Below, piece by piece: positions 1 through 5,939 of a stretch of 7,271 nucleotides of DNA. The stretch is taken from positions 1 to 7,271 of the forward strand of contig CAAEHZ010000181.1 in the NCBI GenBank assembly GCA_900755865.1, in the 5' to 3' direction. This stretch comes from Lachnospiraceae bacterium. Its GTDB lineage: Bacteria > Bacillota > Clostridia > Lachnospirales > Lachnospiraceae. A model generated the notes under the pieces. That model saw nothing but the letters and a program-made list of their open reading frames with translations. It searched no databases and was not told the origin of the DNA. Position 1 is the stretch's first letter. The number at the start of each line of letters is the position of its first letter. Position numbers and translations under genes: made by a program.

Positions 1-159
1 CTCCCCTGCTGCCTCTGCCACAACATAATGGCAGTAGGAATGTGCCACAAGAGCTGCAAAATCCTCCGCCGACCAGGGCATGGAAAAGGATTCCTGTTCG
101 ATTTTACCTAGAGGCAGGGCATCCTCTTTCCGGAGCGCTCTGATGCTGTAAGTATCCAT
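1..159 (-). CDS. rimI: Ribosomal-protein-alanine N-acetyltransferase RimI, N-terminal part (runs off the left edge)
   Basis: Only the first 53 codons are in the window. Translated from the ATG at 157-159, they begin MDTYSIRALRKEDALPLGKI and continue with ESFSMPWSAEDF and YVVAE. This is the opening of the GNAT fold in RimI-type acetyltransferases: the first beta strand, then the E-x-x-S-F-x-x-P-W-S segment, then the second strand. In that family the enzyme transfers acetyl from acetyl-CoA to the N-terminal residue of ribosomal protein S18, and sometimes of other proteins. The acetyl-CoA binding loop lies outside the window. The start follows the tsaB stop by 2 bp, with an AGGAG at 171-175 inside the end of tsaB, so the genes are almost certainly co-transcribed and translationally linked. 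RimI beside TsaB/TsaE is a common arrangement in Firmicutes, which supports the call. A different GNAT specificity cannot be excluded from 53 residues. Confidence 0.88.
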   Translation of the reverse strand, partial: MDTYSIRALRKEDALPLGKIEQESFSMPWSAEDFAALVAHSYCHYVVAEAAGE

Positions 160-161
160 CC

Positions 162-872
162 TTACTTCTTCTCCTCTTCCGCCTCTGCCTGACTTTTTCT
201 CAGATATTCCGGCTGATGCATGGCTGCCTCCACCGTATTTTTATTCTGCTTAAAATAAACCAGACCAAGTCCCGCTATGCTTGCCGCCCGCTGTCTGTTG
301 TTTCCTGCCGGCGCAAAGCGGAAGGGAACCTGCATCCCCTTTCTAATCTGCTCCCGATAAACCGGAACCCCATCTCCCAGAAAAATCACTTCTCTTCCAA
401 GCCCATTCAGCTTTTCCACAAGGTCTCCCACATCCATCGGGCTCTGGGGCAATACCGTTTCCAGTGTGAAATCCTCCCCGGAGGGGGTAAAGGTATAAGC
501 CCCCGTGTACACCTGATTTCTCCGGGCATCCATGACGGGACATACAATTTCTGATGCTCCCCACAGATTCCATGCCAGCCCTTCCAGTGTCGGCACCTCT
601 ACCAGAGGCTTTTTTAACGCCAGTCCAAGTCCCTTTGCGGTGGCAGAACCGATTCGCAGCCCGGTAAAGGAGCCGGGGCCGGAGGATATGGCAATGGCAT
701 CCAGCGTACTGCAATCCAGTTCTATCATTTTCTTCAATTCATCCAGCATGGGCAATAAGGTCTGGGAGTGGGTCTTTTTATAATCTGTTGTATATTCTGC
801 CAGAAGTCTGTCATCCTCTACCACTGCCACACTTGCTACAAGCCCTGAGCTGTCCAGTCCTAATATTTTCAT
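162..872 (-). CDS. tsaB: tRNA threonylcarbamoyladenosine (t6A) biosynthesis protein TsaB
   Basis: This 236-residue protein has the length and layout of TsaB (YeaZ), an ASKHA-fold paralogue of TsaD. TsaB dimerises with TsaD and, with TsaE, transfers the threonylcarbamoyl group made by TsaC/Sua5 onto A37 of ANN-decoding tRNAs in the cytoplasm. Visible marks are the first strand MKILGLDSS (1-9), the H-S-Q-T-L-L-P segment (35-41), the family hallmark GPGSFTGLRIG (65-75), MDARRNQVY (114-122) and the C-terminal PEYLRKSQAE (221-230), close to the usual P-x-Y-L-R-x-x-x-A ending. TsaB is catalytically degenerate in the family; it is needed for complex assembly. Its ATG overlaps the tsaE stop as ATGA (869-872), with a GAGG site about 6 nt upstream. 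The rimI start lies 2 bp past its stop. The last seven residues are strongly charged (EAEEEKK), an ordinary tail. Confidence 0.96.
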   Translation of the reverse strand: MKILGLDSSGLVASVAVVEDDRLLAEYTTDYKKTHSQTLLPMLDELKKMIELDCSTLDAIAISSGPGSFTGLRIGSATAKGLGLALKKPLVEVPTLEGLAWNLWGASEIVCPVMDARRNQVYTGAYTFTPSGEDFTLETVLPQSPMDVGDLVEKLNGLGREVIFLGDGVPVYREQIRKGMQVPFRFAPAGNNRQRAASIAGLGLVYFKQNKNTVEAAMHQPEYLRKSQAEAEEEKK

Positions 873-1363
873 TGCTGCCTCATTTCCTCAATCGTTATTT
901 TTCTGTAATCAAAGCCCTTTTCCAGATTTTTCTCCAGCGTAATCCTGCGGTACCGCTCCGGCAGGATTTCCTCAATGAGGTTCGCCCATTCCACTAAGGT
1001 GACACCCTCTCCGTAGAAGCAGTCCTCATATCCGATTTCCTCCATCTCCTCCACATCCCCGATGCGGTATACGTCGAAATGGTAGAAGGGCATCCTGCCC
1101 CCTTCGTATATCTGCACAATGGTAAAGGTAGGGCTGCTTACCGGTTCCGTAATGCCAAGTCCTCTGGCAAAGCCCTGGGTAAAAACAGTCTTTCCGACGC
1201 CCAAATCTCCAATCAGGGTATATACCTGTCCCGGTCTGCTCTCCTCCGCCAGCTTCTGTCCCAGAAGGGCTGTTTCCTCCGCAGAATCCGTTTCCACAAA
1301 AAAGCTTCCCTGCTTCTGCAAAAGAGTTTCAATTTTTCCTGTTTCCAATTCTTCTATTTTCAT
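869..1363 (-). CDS. tsaE: tRNA t6A biosynthesis ATPase TsaE
   Basis: This is a 164-residue P-loop ATPase of the TsaE (YjeE) family. It binds the TsaB-TsaD complex, and ATP hydrolysis resets it between rounds of t6A synthesis. The Walker A motif is GDLGVGKT (52-59). The switch-like SSPTF segment is at 76-80, HFDVYR at 95-100, and the conserved V-E-W-A near 124-127, all in the expected order. The family core starts near residue 21 (FFVETDS). The ATG at 1361-1363 therefore adds about 20 charged residues (MKIEELETGK...), more than many homologues have. No better start with a ribosome binding site is visible: a TTG codon in the extension lacks one. The AGGA before the ATG is close to it (3 nt). 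The gene sits 72 bp downstream of the YcxB-like gene with no clear promoter or terminator between, so the two are probably one transcript. It overlaps tsaB by 4 bp. Confidence 0.96.
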   Translation of the reverse strand: MKIEELETGKIETLLQKQGSFFVETDSAEETALLGQKLAEESRPGQVYTLIGDLGVGKTVFTQGFARGLGITEPVSSPTFTIVQIYEGGRMPFYHFDVYRIGDVEEMEEIGYEDCFYGEGVTLVEWANLIEEILPERYRRITLEKNLEKGFDYRKITIEEMRQQ

Positions 1364-1435
1364 GCTTCCTGTTTTTCTCGATTCCGTTTTTCCACTTTCT
1401 GATACGGTTTCTTTCCAATTCCTGTTTCTATCACA

Positions 1436-1912
1436 TCAGGTACGGATTTTCACCTTATTTGCGGGCATATGGGTGGAAATCATTTCAATTACCGCCACCG
1501 TTTTATCTCCCAGTTCCCTTCTGGGAAAAAGGGTTGCATTGACGGGAGAGGTATATAAAATAATACTTCTTCCCGTAGAAACCGCCTTTACCATCTCCTC
1601 CCAGAGATATTGCACGGATTCCTCCCCCTGAGAAATGGTTACACCGGTATCATCCAGCACATAATGCAAAGGCTTCTGGAATCCGGCATTGGTCAGCGCC
1701 TGCTTCTTGCTCCTTAAAAAGAGCGTCCATGGCAGATACGCCAGCATGATAATTCCGAATACCAGATACATCCACTGTCCTGTCAGTACTGCCAGCACAA
1801 CCAGCAGTGCCCCGAAGCAGCTTCCCAGAATACCGGACGGGCTGTTATAAGAGTGGCGCAGCATATAGTCATACAAATCTTTTGATTCAATTTTTACATC
1901 CAGTTCCAGCAT
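1436..1912 (-). CDS. Small YcxB-family-like membrane protein of unknown function
   Basis: This 158-residue protein has a short polar N-terminus containing YDYMLRHSYNS (14-24). Two hydrophobic helices at about 26-44 and 46-66 form a hairpin in the membrane. After a basic stop (RSKK, 67-70) comes a soluble domain of about 90 residues with beta-strand character. That domain carries YVLDDTGVTI (84-93), LWEEMVKAV (103-111), IILYTSP (117-123) and ATLFPRREL (126-134). This pattern matches the YcxB-like C-terminal domain family as I know it: two TM helices, then a strand-rich cytoplasmic domain with Y-x-x-D-x-x-G, a central W and an I-P-x-R-like motif. Its biochemical role is not known. The start is the ATG at 1910-1912, behind a purine-rich GGGAGAGG ending 7 nt upstream. 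It follows a candidate promoter at 2027-2055 and precedes tsaE. The shared transcript does not by itself imply a role in tRNA modification. Confidence 0.8.
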   Translation of the reverse strand: MLELDVKIESKDLYDYMLRHSYNSPSGILGSCFGALLVVLAVLTGQWMYLVFGIIMLAYLPWTLFLRSKKQALTNAGFQKPLHYVLDDTGVTISQGEESVQYLWEEMVKAVSTGRSIILYTSPVNATLFPRRELGDKTVAVIEMISTHMPANKVKIRT

Positions 1913-1931
1913 TTTCCTGCCTCTCCCTTCT

Positions 1932-1968
1932 GTTTTTCCTTTATTTTTCAGTTTTTCCTTTATTTTTC
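1932..1968 (-). repeat. Two-copy tandem repeat, A-rich on the coding strand, in the leader of the YcxB-like gene
   Basis: Positions 1932-1949 and 1951-1968 are identical 18-mers (gtttttcctttatttttc), giving a 19-bp period. A weaker T-rich continuation runs on to about 1985. On the transcribed (minus) strand each copy reads as an A-rich stretch with AAAGGA, so the leader before the YcxB-like start is almost free of U and C. It may be a slippage duplication or an unstructured A-rich leader that helps ribosome loading. No protein-coding potential is visible. Confidence 0.7.
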
Positions 1969-1992
1969 TGTTTTTTCTTTTTTACGTTCTTT

Positions 1993-2022
1993 AAAAAAGC
2001 ACCTACATTGTAGGTGCTTTTT
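1993..2022 (-). terminator. Rho-independent terminator of the tripartite ABC exporter operon
   Basis: A perfect inverted repeat has arms 1994-2007 and 2009-2022 around a single central base (core gcacctaca-t-tgtaggtgc, flanked by A5 and T5). Read on the minus strand it is a GC-containing hairpin followed by a run of T, 40 nt past the permease stop at 2063. Because both flanks are A/T runs it could work in both directions, but no plus-strand gene enters from the left. Confidence 0.92.
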
Positions 2023-2026
2023 CTAA

Positions 2027-2055
2027 ATTTTACTCTAAACCATATGAAATTGCAA
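2027..2055 (-). promoter_or_regulatory. Candidate sigma-A promoter for the ycxB-like/tsaE/tsaB/rimI unit
   Basis: On the minus strand TTGCAA (2050-2055) and TAAAAT (2027-2032) are separated by exactly 17 bp. The -35 matches TTGACA in four of six bases and the -10 matches TATAAT in five of six. It lies between the permease stop and the operon terminator, and the predicted start (about 2020) falls on the first bases of the terminator hairpin. It is the best promoter match I found before the YcxB-like gene, but the region is AT-rich and chance matches are common. Confidence 0.5.
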
Positions 2056-2062
2056 GCCCTAA

Positions 2063-3283
2063 TTACTCATGGCGAAGGGCTTCAATGGGACTTAATTTTG
2101 CCGCCTTTCTGGCAGGATAAATACCGAAAAAGATACCCACCGCCGAGGAAAACAGGCTGGCACCCAAAACTGTGAAAGCGCTGACCTTTGCGGAAAAACC
2201 AATCAGGGAGCAGACACCTGCTGCCCCTGCCACCCCAAGAGCAATGCCGATAAGCCCGCCCAACAGGGTTATAATTGCGGACTCCGATAAAAACTGTAAC
2301 AGAATGGAACCGGTTCTTGCCCCGAGGGATTTCCGGATACCGATTTCCCTTGTCCTTTCCGTCACGGAAACCAGCATGATATTCATTACCCCGATTCCTC
2401 CTACCAGAAGAGAAATCGCCGCAACGAACACTACAAAGATTGTAACATAATTCAGGACATCATTAATCTGCCCCATGTAATCGCTGAAATTTTCCACCTG
2501 AATGATATTTTTCCCCCGTACTCCATGGCGGTTTTCCATCAGCCGGACTGCATCCTTCGCTACCTGTGCCGCGTATTCTCCCCCTTCGCTGATTATCAGC
2601 AAATCCGAGTTGTCCACATAAAATCCATAGGCATCCTCCAGAACGCTTATGGGTGCCTCCATGGATACCGTGCTCATTCCACCCAATGCCCCCAGCAGGG
2701 AGGAAGCATTGTCCTTCCGGATTCCCACAATGGTAAAGTCCTGTGTTTCTCCGTAGAGAGTATAGTCAAAATTCATACCGATGACATTTGTTGTCCCGAA
2801 CAGGGTTCTTGCACTGCTCTCTGTGATGACGCAGACCCTGTTTGCCGCATAATAATCATTTTCCGTAAAGTAGCGCCCCTTGATAATCGGGTCGCTGCTG
2901 GTATATTCCAGACCGGTATTTCCAAATTTTGCCGATGCATCAAAATCCCCTTTTCTGGCTGTTGCCGTACCGCCAAAGCCCCAGTTCGGCGTTACCGCCT
3001 TTACATGGGCTACCTTTTCCAGAGTGGCATCCATGTCGTCCTGGGTAAAGGTTACGCTTAAACCTTCCTCATTTTTTGTTGCATTGGAATAAATATAAAT
3101 CTGACCGCCTGCAATGGCATTCAGCTCCTGATTGATTCCTCCCTTGATTCCGTTTCCGATGGAAATTATCATAATCACGGATGAAATACCAATGATAATA
3201 CCCAGCATGGTCAAAATTGAACGTCCTTTATTGCTCTTTATATTCATCAGGGCAATTTTTATGTATTCCCATACCTGTGCCAT
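2063..3283 (-). CDS. MacB/FtsX-type ABC transporter permease (YknZ-like)
   Basis: This 406-residue protein is complete for the MacB/YknZ class. TM1 spans about 22-46, in the N-terminal MacB-type segment KGRSILTMLGIIIGISSVIMI. A long extracytoplasmic domain of about 230 residues (47-276) follows. Three further helices lie at about 277-305, 332-362 and 368-390. The FtsX-family signatures are GIGVMNIMLVSVTERTREIG (296-315), running into IRKSLGA, and the C-terminal GIYPARKAAKLSPIEALR (387-404). In this family a permease dimer pairs with the ATPase dimer and works as a mechanotransmission device: it does not carry substrate through the membrane but moves the periplasmic domain and adaptor. It is the third gene of the operon, 48 bp after the adaptor stop, with AGGAG at 3289-3293 and 5 nt spacing. 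Its stop leads into a terminator. Likely a peptide or drug export/resistance permease; the substrate is unknown. Confidence 0.93.
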   Translation of the reverse strand: MAQVWEYIKIALMNIKSNKGRSILTMLGIIIGISSVIMIISIGNGIKGGINQELNAIAGGQIYIYSNATKNEEGLSVTFTQDDMDATLEKVAHVKAVTPNWGFGGTATARKGDFDASAKFGNTGLEYTSSDPIIKGRYFTENDYYAANRVCVITESSARTLFGTTNVIGMNFDYTLYGETQDFTIVGIRKDNASSLLGALGGMSTVSMEAPISVLEDAYGFYVDNSDLLIISEGGEYAAQVAKDAVRLMENRHGVRGKNIIQVENFSDYMGQINDVLNYVTIFVVFVAAISLLVGGIGVMNIMLVSVTERTREIGIRKSLGARTGSILLQFLSESAIITLLGGLIGIALGVAGAAGVCSLIGFSAKVSAFTVLGASLFSSAVGIFFGIYPARKAAKLSPIEALRHE

Positions 3284-3331
3284 TTACTCTCCTTTTCTGC
3301 GCATTTCTTCATCGCATTTCAGGTTTTGTGC

Positions 3332-4909
3332 CTATTGTGCCAGCACGGTTACAGCCATGCCTTCCTCCAGATTTCCCACATAGGAGCCTGTAATAATCTG
3401 GTCCTCCTCTGTAATTCCCTCCAGTACCTCTGTATAAGTATCTGTGGAAATACCGCAGACAATCTGCTTTTTCACAACCACTCCGTTTTCTGCCACATAA
3501 AGAAAATCTCCATCCCTGTCTGCATTGATGACCTCCACGGGAATCAGCAGGGTGTTTTCCGCTTTCTTCGTATAAACCGTCACCTTCGCATCCATTCCCA
3601 GAATGATGTTATCGTCCACCTCTGTCAGATGCACCTCCACCCCTACCATGGGGCTGCCGGAATCATTCTTCTGTGCCATCCGGTTGATTTTTCTGATTTC
3701 TCCCGGATAGGTTTTCCCGGAGATAACCACATCCGCATTCTGTCCTACCGCAAGCTTCTCAATATCACTCTTGGACGCCTGGAAGGAAACCTTTAAAAGC
3801 TGGGTGCTCTCCAGTGTCAGAAGTTTCGTACCGCTTGTTACCCCTTCCCCGGCAATGGCGCTGCACTCTGTTATGACACCGTCAAAATCCGCTGAAATTC
3901 CTTCTGTTGCCAGATTGTAATCCCTCTGGGCAGTTTCATAGCTTAAATCTGCCAGCTCCTTGTCTGCATTTTTCTGCTTTTTGTCATAATCGTTCCACAC
4001 AGCCCCTTCGCTGCTGGTTTTCTGGGCTTCCATTTCCGATTTATATTTTTCATATTCTGTCAGCTTATCCTGGGCATCCTCTATTTTCTGCTGCATTTCC
4101 ATCACATAATCGCTGTTGGTCGCGGCGGAAGAAGCGTAGGAATTATAGGAAAGCGCCTTGTTGACATCCTGAATTTCCTTTTCCTTATTGGCATATTCCC
4201 CGGTTCCGGGCGTCAGTGCAGAAAGCTGCTTCTGCAAATCCTGCAAGCTGTTGTTCAAATCCATGCTCTCTGTTGCAAAGGCATTATTGGTATCCCGCTT
4301 GTTTTTATTCAGTTCCTCCTGCAGCTTTTTGATATAAGCCCTGGTATCTGTAATCTGCTGATTTAAAATCTCCAGATTGTGGGTTGCCTCGTACAGCTTC
4401 CACTGATTATTTTTATCCTCCGCCTGCCCCGCATCATATACTGCAGCGCTCTTGTCCTGCTGTAGCTGGGATTCCCTGAAGCTGTTCTCCAGCTTTTCCA
4501 TATCATAGGAAATAATCGTTTCTCCCGCACTTACCACATCCCCCGCTGCCACATAAACCTCTCCCAGTGTTCCGCTGACCGGGGCAAAAATAACCTTTTT
4601 CTTTTCACTGAGCACGCTGCCGCTGGTACGGATACTTTCCTGTAAATCCCCTCTGAAAGCCTGAGTGGTTTCCACAACTGTTCCGGCACCGCTGCCGCCT
4701 CCCGCCACCAGCCGGAAGACAATCACTGCCACCAGTATACCGGCTGCCACAAAGGGTGCCTTCTTTCTCTTTTTCCCTGTCCGCTTCTTCTCCTTCCGGT
4801 TTCTCTTCTTCTGGTTCTTCCCCTTCTGTCCGTTTTCTGTTACCGCTTCTTCCTGCTTCTGTACCTCTGCCTGATTCATTTCCATTTCCTGCTTCTTCCC
4901 TGTTTTCAT
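3332..4909 (-). CDS. HlyD/RND-type periplasmic adaptor subunit of a tripartite ABC exporter (YknX-like)
   Basis: This 525-residue membrane-fusion protein has a very basic cytoplasmic tail: 15 of residues 29-50 are Lys or Arg. A single TM anchor follows at about 51-69 (APFVAAGILVAVIVFRLVAG). The first barrel/lipoyl half-motif contains VIFAPVSGTLGEVYVAAGD (106-124). A long helical hairpin rich in Q, K, E and N covers about 136-335. The second lipoyl half is ADFDGVITECSAIAGEGV (340-357). Beta-barrel and membrane-proximal domains make up 365-525 and include VGVEVHLTEVDDNIILGMDAKVTVYT (422-447) and LLIPVEV (454-460). Adaptors of this type stack on the permease and form a funnel outside the membrane; in Gram-positives they reach into the wall rather than to an outer-membrane channel. 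At 525 residues it is longer than MacA or YknX (roughly 370-380), mainly through the coiled-coil hairpin and tail. Its ATG overlaps the ATPase stop (ATGA, 4906-4909), with GGAGG at 4915-4919. Confidence 0.92.
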   Translation of the reverse strand: MKTGKKQEMEMNQAEVQKQEEAVTENGQKGKNQKKRNRKEKKRTGKKRKKAPFVAAGILVAVIVFRLVAGGGSGAGTVVETTQAFRGDLQESIRTSGSVLSEKKKVIFAPVSGTLGEVYVAAGDVVSAGETIISYDMEKLENSFRESQLQQDKSAAVYDAGQAEDKNNQWKLYEATHNLEILNQQITDTRAYIKKLQEELNKNKRDTNNAFATESMDLNNSLQDLQKQLSALTPGTGEYANKEKEIQDVNKALSYNSYASSAATNSDYVMEMQQKIEDAQDKLTEYEKYKSEMEAQKTSSEGAVWNDYDKKQKNADKELADLSYETAQRDYNLATEGISADFDGVITECSAIAGEGVTSGTKLLTLESTQLLKVSFQASKSDIEKLAVGQNADVVISGKTYPGEIRKINRMAQKNDSGSPMVGVEVHLTEVDDNIILGMDAKVTVYTKKAENTLLIPVEVINADRDGDFLYVAENGVVVKKQIVCGISTDTYTEVLEGITEEDQIITGSYVGNLEEGMAVTVLAQ

Positions 4910-5601
4910 AACTGCCTCCCCGTATTGGAATCGCTCTCTATTTTTCCATCCTTTATCTTAATAACCCGTTTCGCCTGCGCCGCAATTTCATTGTCATGGG
5001 TAATGAGAATGACCGTTCTTCCTTCTTTATAAAGCTCCTTTAAAATTCCCATAATCTCCTGAGTAGAATGGGAATCCAGGTTTCCTGTCGGTTCATCCGC
5101 CAGAATCACAGGCGGCGCCTGGGCAATGGCTCTCGCAATGGCTACCCTCTGCTGCTGTCCGCCGGACATTTCCGCAGGCTTATGGGTAATACGATGCCCC
5201 AGCCCTACCCTTTCCAGTGCCATTTTTGACAGCCTGACTCTCTCTCCTCTTGGAAGCCCCCTGTAAATCAGAGGCAGCTCCACATTTTCCAGTGCCGTCA
5301 GATTGGGAATCAGGTTAAAGCCCTGAAAGATAAATCCAATCTCCCGGTTTCGGATATCCGACAGTTCATCATCGCTCATCTGGGACACATTTTCTCCATG
5401 GAGGAAATATTCCCCGTTGGTAGGAACATCCAGACAGCCCAGCATATTCATCAGCGTGGATTTTCCGCTGCCCGACTGCCCGATAATTGCCACAAATTCT
5501 CCCTCTTCAATACAGAGGTTTACATGGTCCAAAGCTCTGACTTCATTTTCCCCGGGATTATATATTTTGCAAATATCCCGAATTTCCACAAGTGCGCTCA
5601 T
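4906..5601 (-). CDS. MacB/LolD-type ABC transporter ATP-binding protein (YknY-like)
   Basis: This 231-residue cytoplasmic ATPase contains every catalytic motif. Walker A is GQSGSGKST (41-49), the Q-loop glutamine is Q93 in [10 protein letters not shown], the signature is [14 protein letters not shown] (145-158), Walker B is VILADEP with catalytic E170, the D-loop is GNLDS (173-177) and the H-loop is H202 in ITHD. Aromatic stacking and early residues (Y14, and [11 protein letters not shown] at 19-29) are those of the LolD/MacB/FtsE-like subfamily that works with FtsX-type permeases. ATP binding closes the dimer and drives the MacB-like permease encoded two genes downstream. It is first in its operon, preceded by a strong promoter with a leader of about 118 nt. 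Its ribosome binding site is weak (AAGG at 5607-5610, 5 nt from the ATG), which may limit operon output. The gene order ATPase-adaptor-permease differs from yknX-yknY-yknZ. Confidence 0.96.
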   Translation of the reverse strand: MSALVEIRDICKIYNPGENEVRALDHVNLCIEEGEFVAIIGQSGSGKSTLMNMLGCLDVPTNGEYFLHGENVSQMSDDELSDIRNREIGFIFQGFNLIPNLTALENVELPLIYRGLPRGERVRLSKMALERVGLGHRITHKPAEMSGGQQQRVAIARAIAQAPPVILADEPTGNLDSHSTQEIMGILKELYKEGRTVILITHDNEIAAQAKRVIKIKDGKIESDSNTGRQL

Positions 5602-5720
5602 TTCAGCCTTCCGTTCCGAAGTATTCCTTCTTATTATTTAGTCTGCCCCAATAGGAACATAACAGCAGGAGGATGCTCCTACCGTATGCGAATATCTGAC
5701 AATGGTGTGTTGTTGTGCTA

Positions 5721-5742
5721 AGTGCATAATACAGTAGTGCAT
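5721..5742. promoter_or_regulatory. Candidate operator: direct repeats overlapping the -10 and spacer of the exporter promoter
   Basis: AGTGCAT occurs at 5721-5727 and again at 5736-5742, a 15-bp period. The first copy overlaps the -10 box and the second is in the spacer. A bound repressor would block RNA polymerase. No regulator gene is adjacent within the window, so any protein that reads it would be encoded elsewhere. Confidence 0.35.
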
Positions 5743-5754
5743 GTGTTTTGTCAA
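5726..5754 (-). promoter_or_regulatory. Strong sigma-A promoter of the tripartite exporter operon
   Basis: On the minus strand the -35 is a perfect TTGACA (5749-5754), the spacer is 17 bp, and the -10 is TATTAT (5726-5731), five of six consensus bases. The start is predicted near 5719, giving a leader of about 118 nt before the ATPase ATG at 5601. Near-consensus strength combined with overlapping repeats suggests a promoter held down by a repressor rather than one needing an activator. Confidence 0.88.
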
Positions 5755-5824
5755 CATAATTCGCATAACAATTCAACCATGCATCCTACTATAAGCGGAA
5801 ATTCCCAAAAATATCCTGCTAAAA

Positions 5825-5845
5825 TTCTAAAGATTTTCTTTAGAA
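5825..5845. repeat. Perfect 9-bp palindrome with 3-nt centre, possible operator
   Basis: ttctaaaga (5825-5833) and tctttagaa (5837-5845) are exact inverted copies around ttt. The site lies 20 bp beyond the ribU terminator and about 71 bp upstream of the exporter -35 box, where no transcript is expected from either unit. It has only A/T-rich pairs, so it would be a weak RNA hairpin but a plausible DNA-binding site for a dimeric regulator. I do not recognise it as a known box. Confidence 0.45.
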
Positions 5846-5865
5846 GCTGCTCTGATTTTCTTATC

Positions 5866-5904
5866 AAAAAAGAGAACAGCATCCCTTTCGTCACGCTGTT
5901 CTCT
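5866..5904 (-). terminator. Rho-independent terminator after ribU
   Basis: The arms agagaacagc (5871-5880) and gctgttctct (5895-5904) form a perfect 10-bp stem with a 14-nt loop. On the minus strand the stem is followed by six T (5866-5871, as A on the plus strand). It starts 35 nt after the ribU stop. No T-run follows on the plus strand, so it works for minus-strand transcription only. Confidence 0.95.
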
Positions 5905-5939
5905 CCTGTAAATTAAAGTACCGTTATGAAATTTCTCTC

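Larger units (their letters stand above)
5685..5767. repeat. 9-bp inverted repeat bracketing the exporter promoter
   Basis: tatgcgaat at 5685-5693 is the exact reverse complement of attcgcata at 5759-5767. The second copy lies about 5 bp upstream of the -35 box and the first lies about 26 bp into the leader. Centres are 74 bp apart, close to seven helical turns, which would suit a looping repressor. An inverted match of this length can easily arise by chance in 340 bp, so this is only a candidate. Confidence 0.3.
5602..5939. other. 338-bp gene-free region between ribU and the exporter operon
   Basis: Read right to left, this stretch holds the ribU terminator (5866-5904), an isolated 21-bp palindrome (5825-5845), a featureless AT-rich part (about 5768-5824), the exporter promoter (5726-5754) and a leader of about 118 nt. 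I see no believable gene on either strand. A nine-codon ORF in the leader (5634-5660, MFLLGQTK plus stop) has no ribosome binding site. A short hairpin (aggag-gatg-ctcct, 5667-5680) lies in the leader, without a U-run, so it does not look like an attenuator. Confidence 0.8.

Noticed and set aside
1364..1435. Separate promoter for tsaE in the 72-bp gap
   Set aside because: The best -35-like TTGGAA has no acceptable -10 at 16-18 bp, so co-transcription with the YcxB-like gene is the simpler reading.
1119..1631. 170-codon plus-strand ORF opposite tsaE and the YcxB-like gene
   Set aside because: It lies wholly antisense to well-supported genes and across their intergenic gap, has no ribosome binding site and matches no family I know.
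2525..3061. 178-codon plus-strand ORF opposite the permease
   Set aside because: It is antisense to a clear MacB-type permease; the Cys/His-rich translation is typical of a reverse-frame shadow.
3326..3796. 156-codon plus-strand ORF opposite the adaptor C-terminus
   Set aside because: It is an antisense shadow of the adaptor gene with no start signals of its own.
5634..5660. Possible leader peptide MFLLGQTK in the exporter 5' leader
   Set aside because: There is no Shine-Dalgarno at a usable distance, no run of regulatory codons and no attenuator hairpin with a T-run after it.
5667..5680. aggag-gatg-ctcct hairpin in the exporter leader as an attenuator or riboswitch
   Set aside because: The stem is only 5 bp, no U-run follows, and I see no conserved aptamer blocks around it.
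5722..5916. 64-codon plus-strand ORF in the gap before ribU
   Set aside because: It runs through the ribU terminator stem and the 21-bp palindrome, lacks a ribosome binding site and a promoter, and its translation resembles no protein family.
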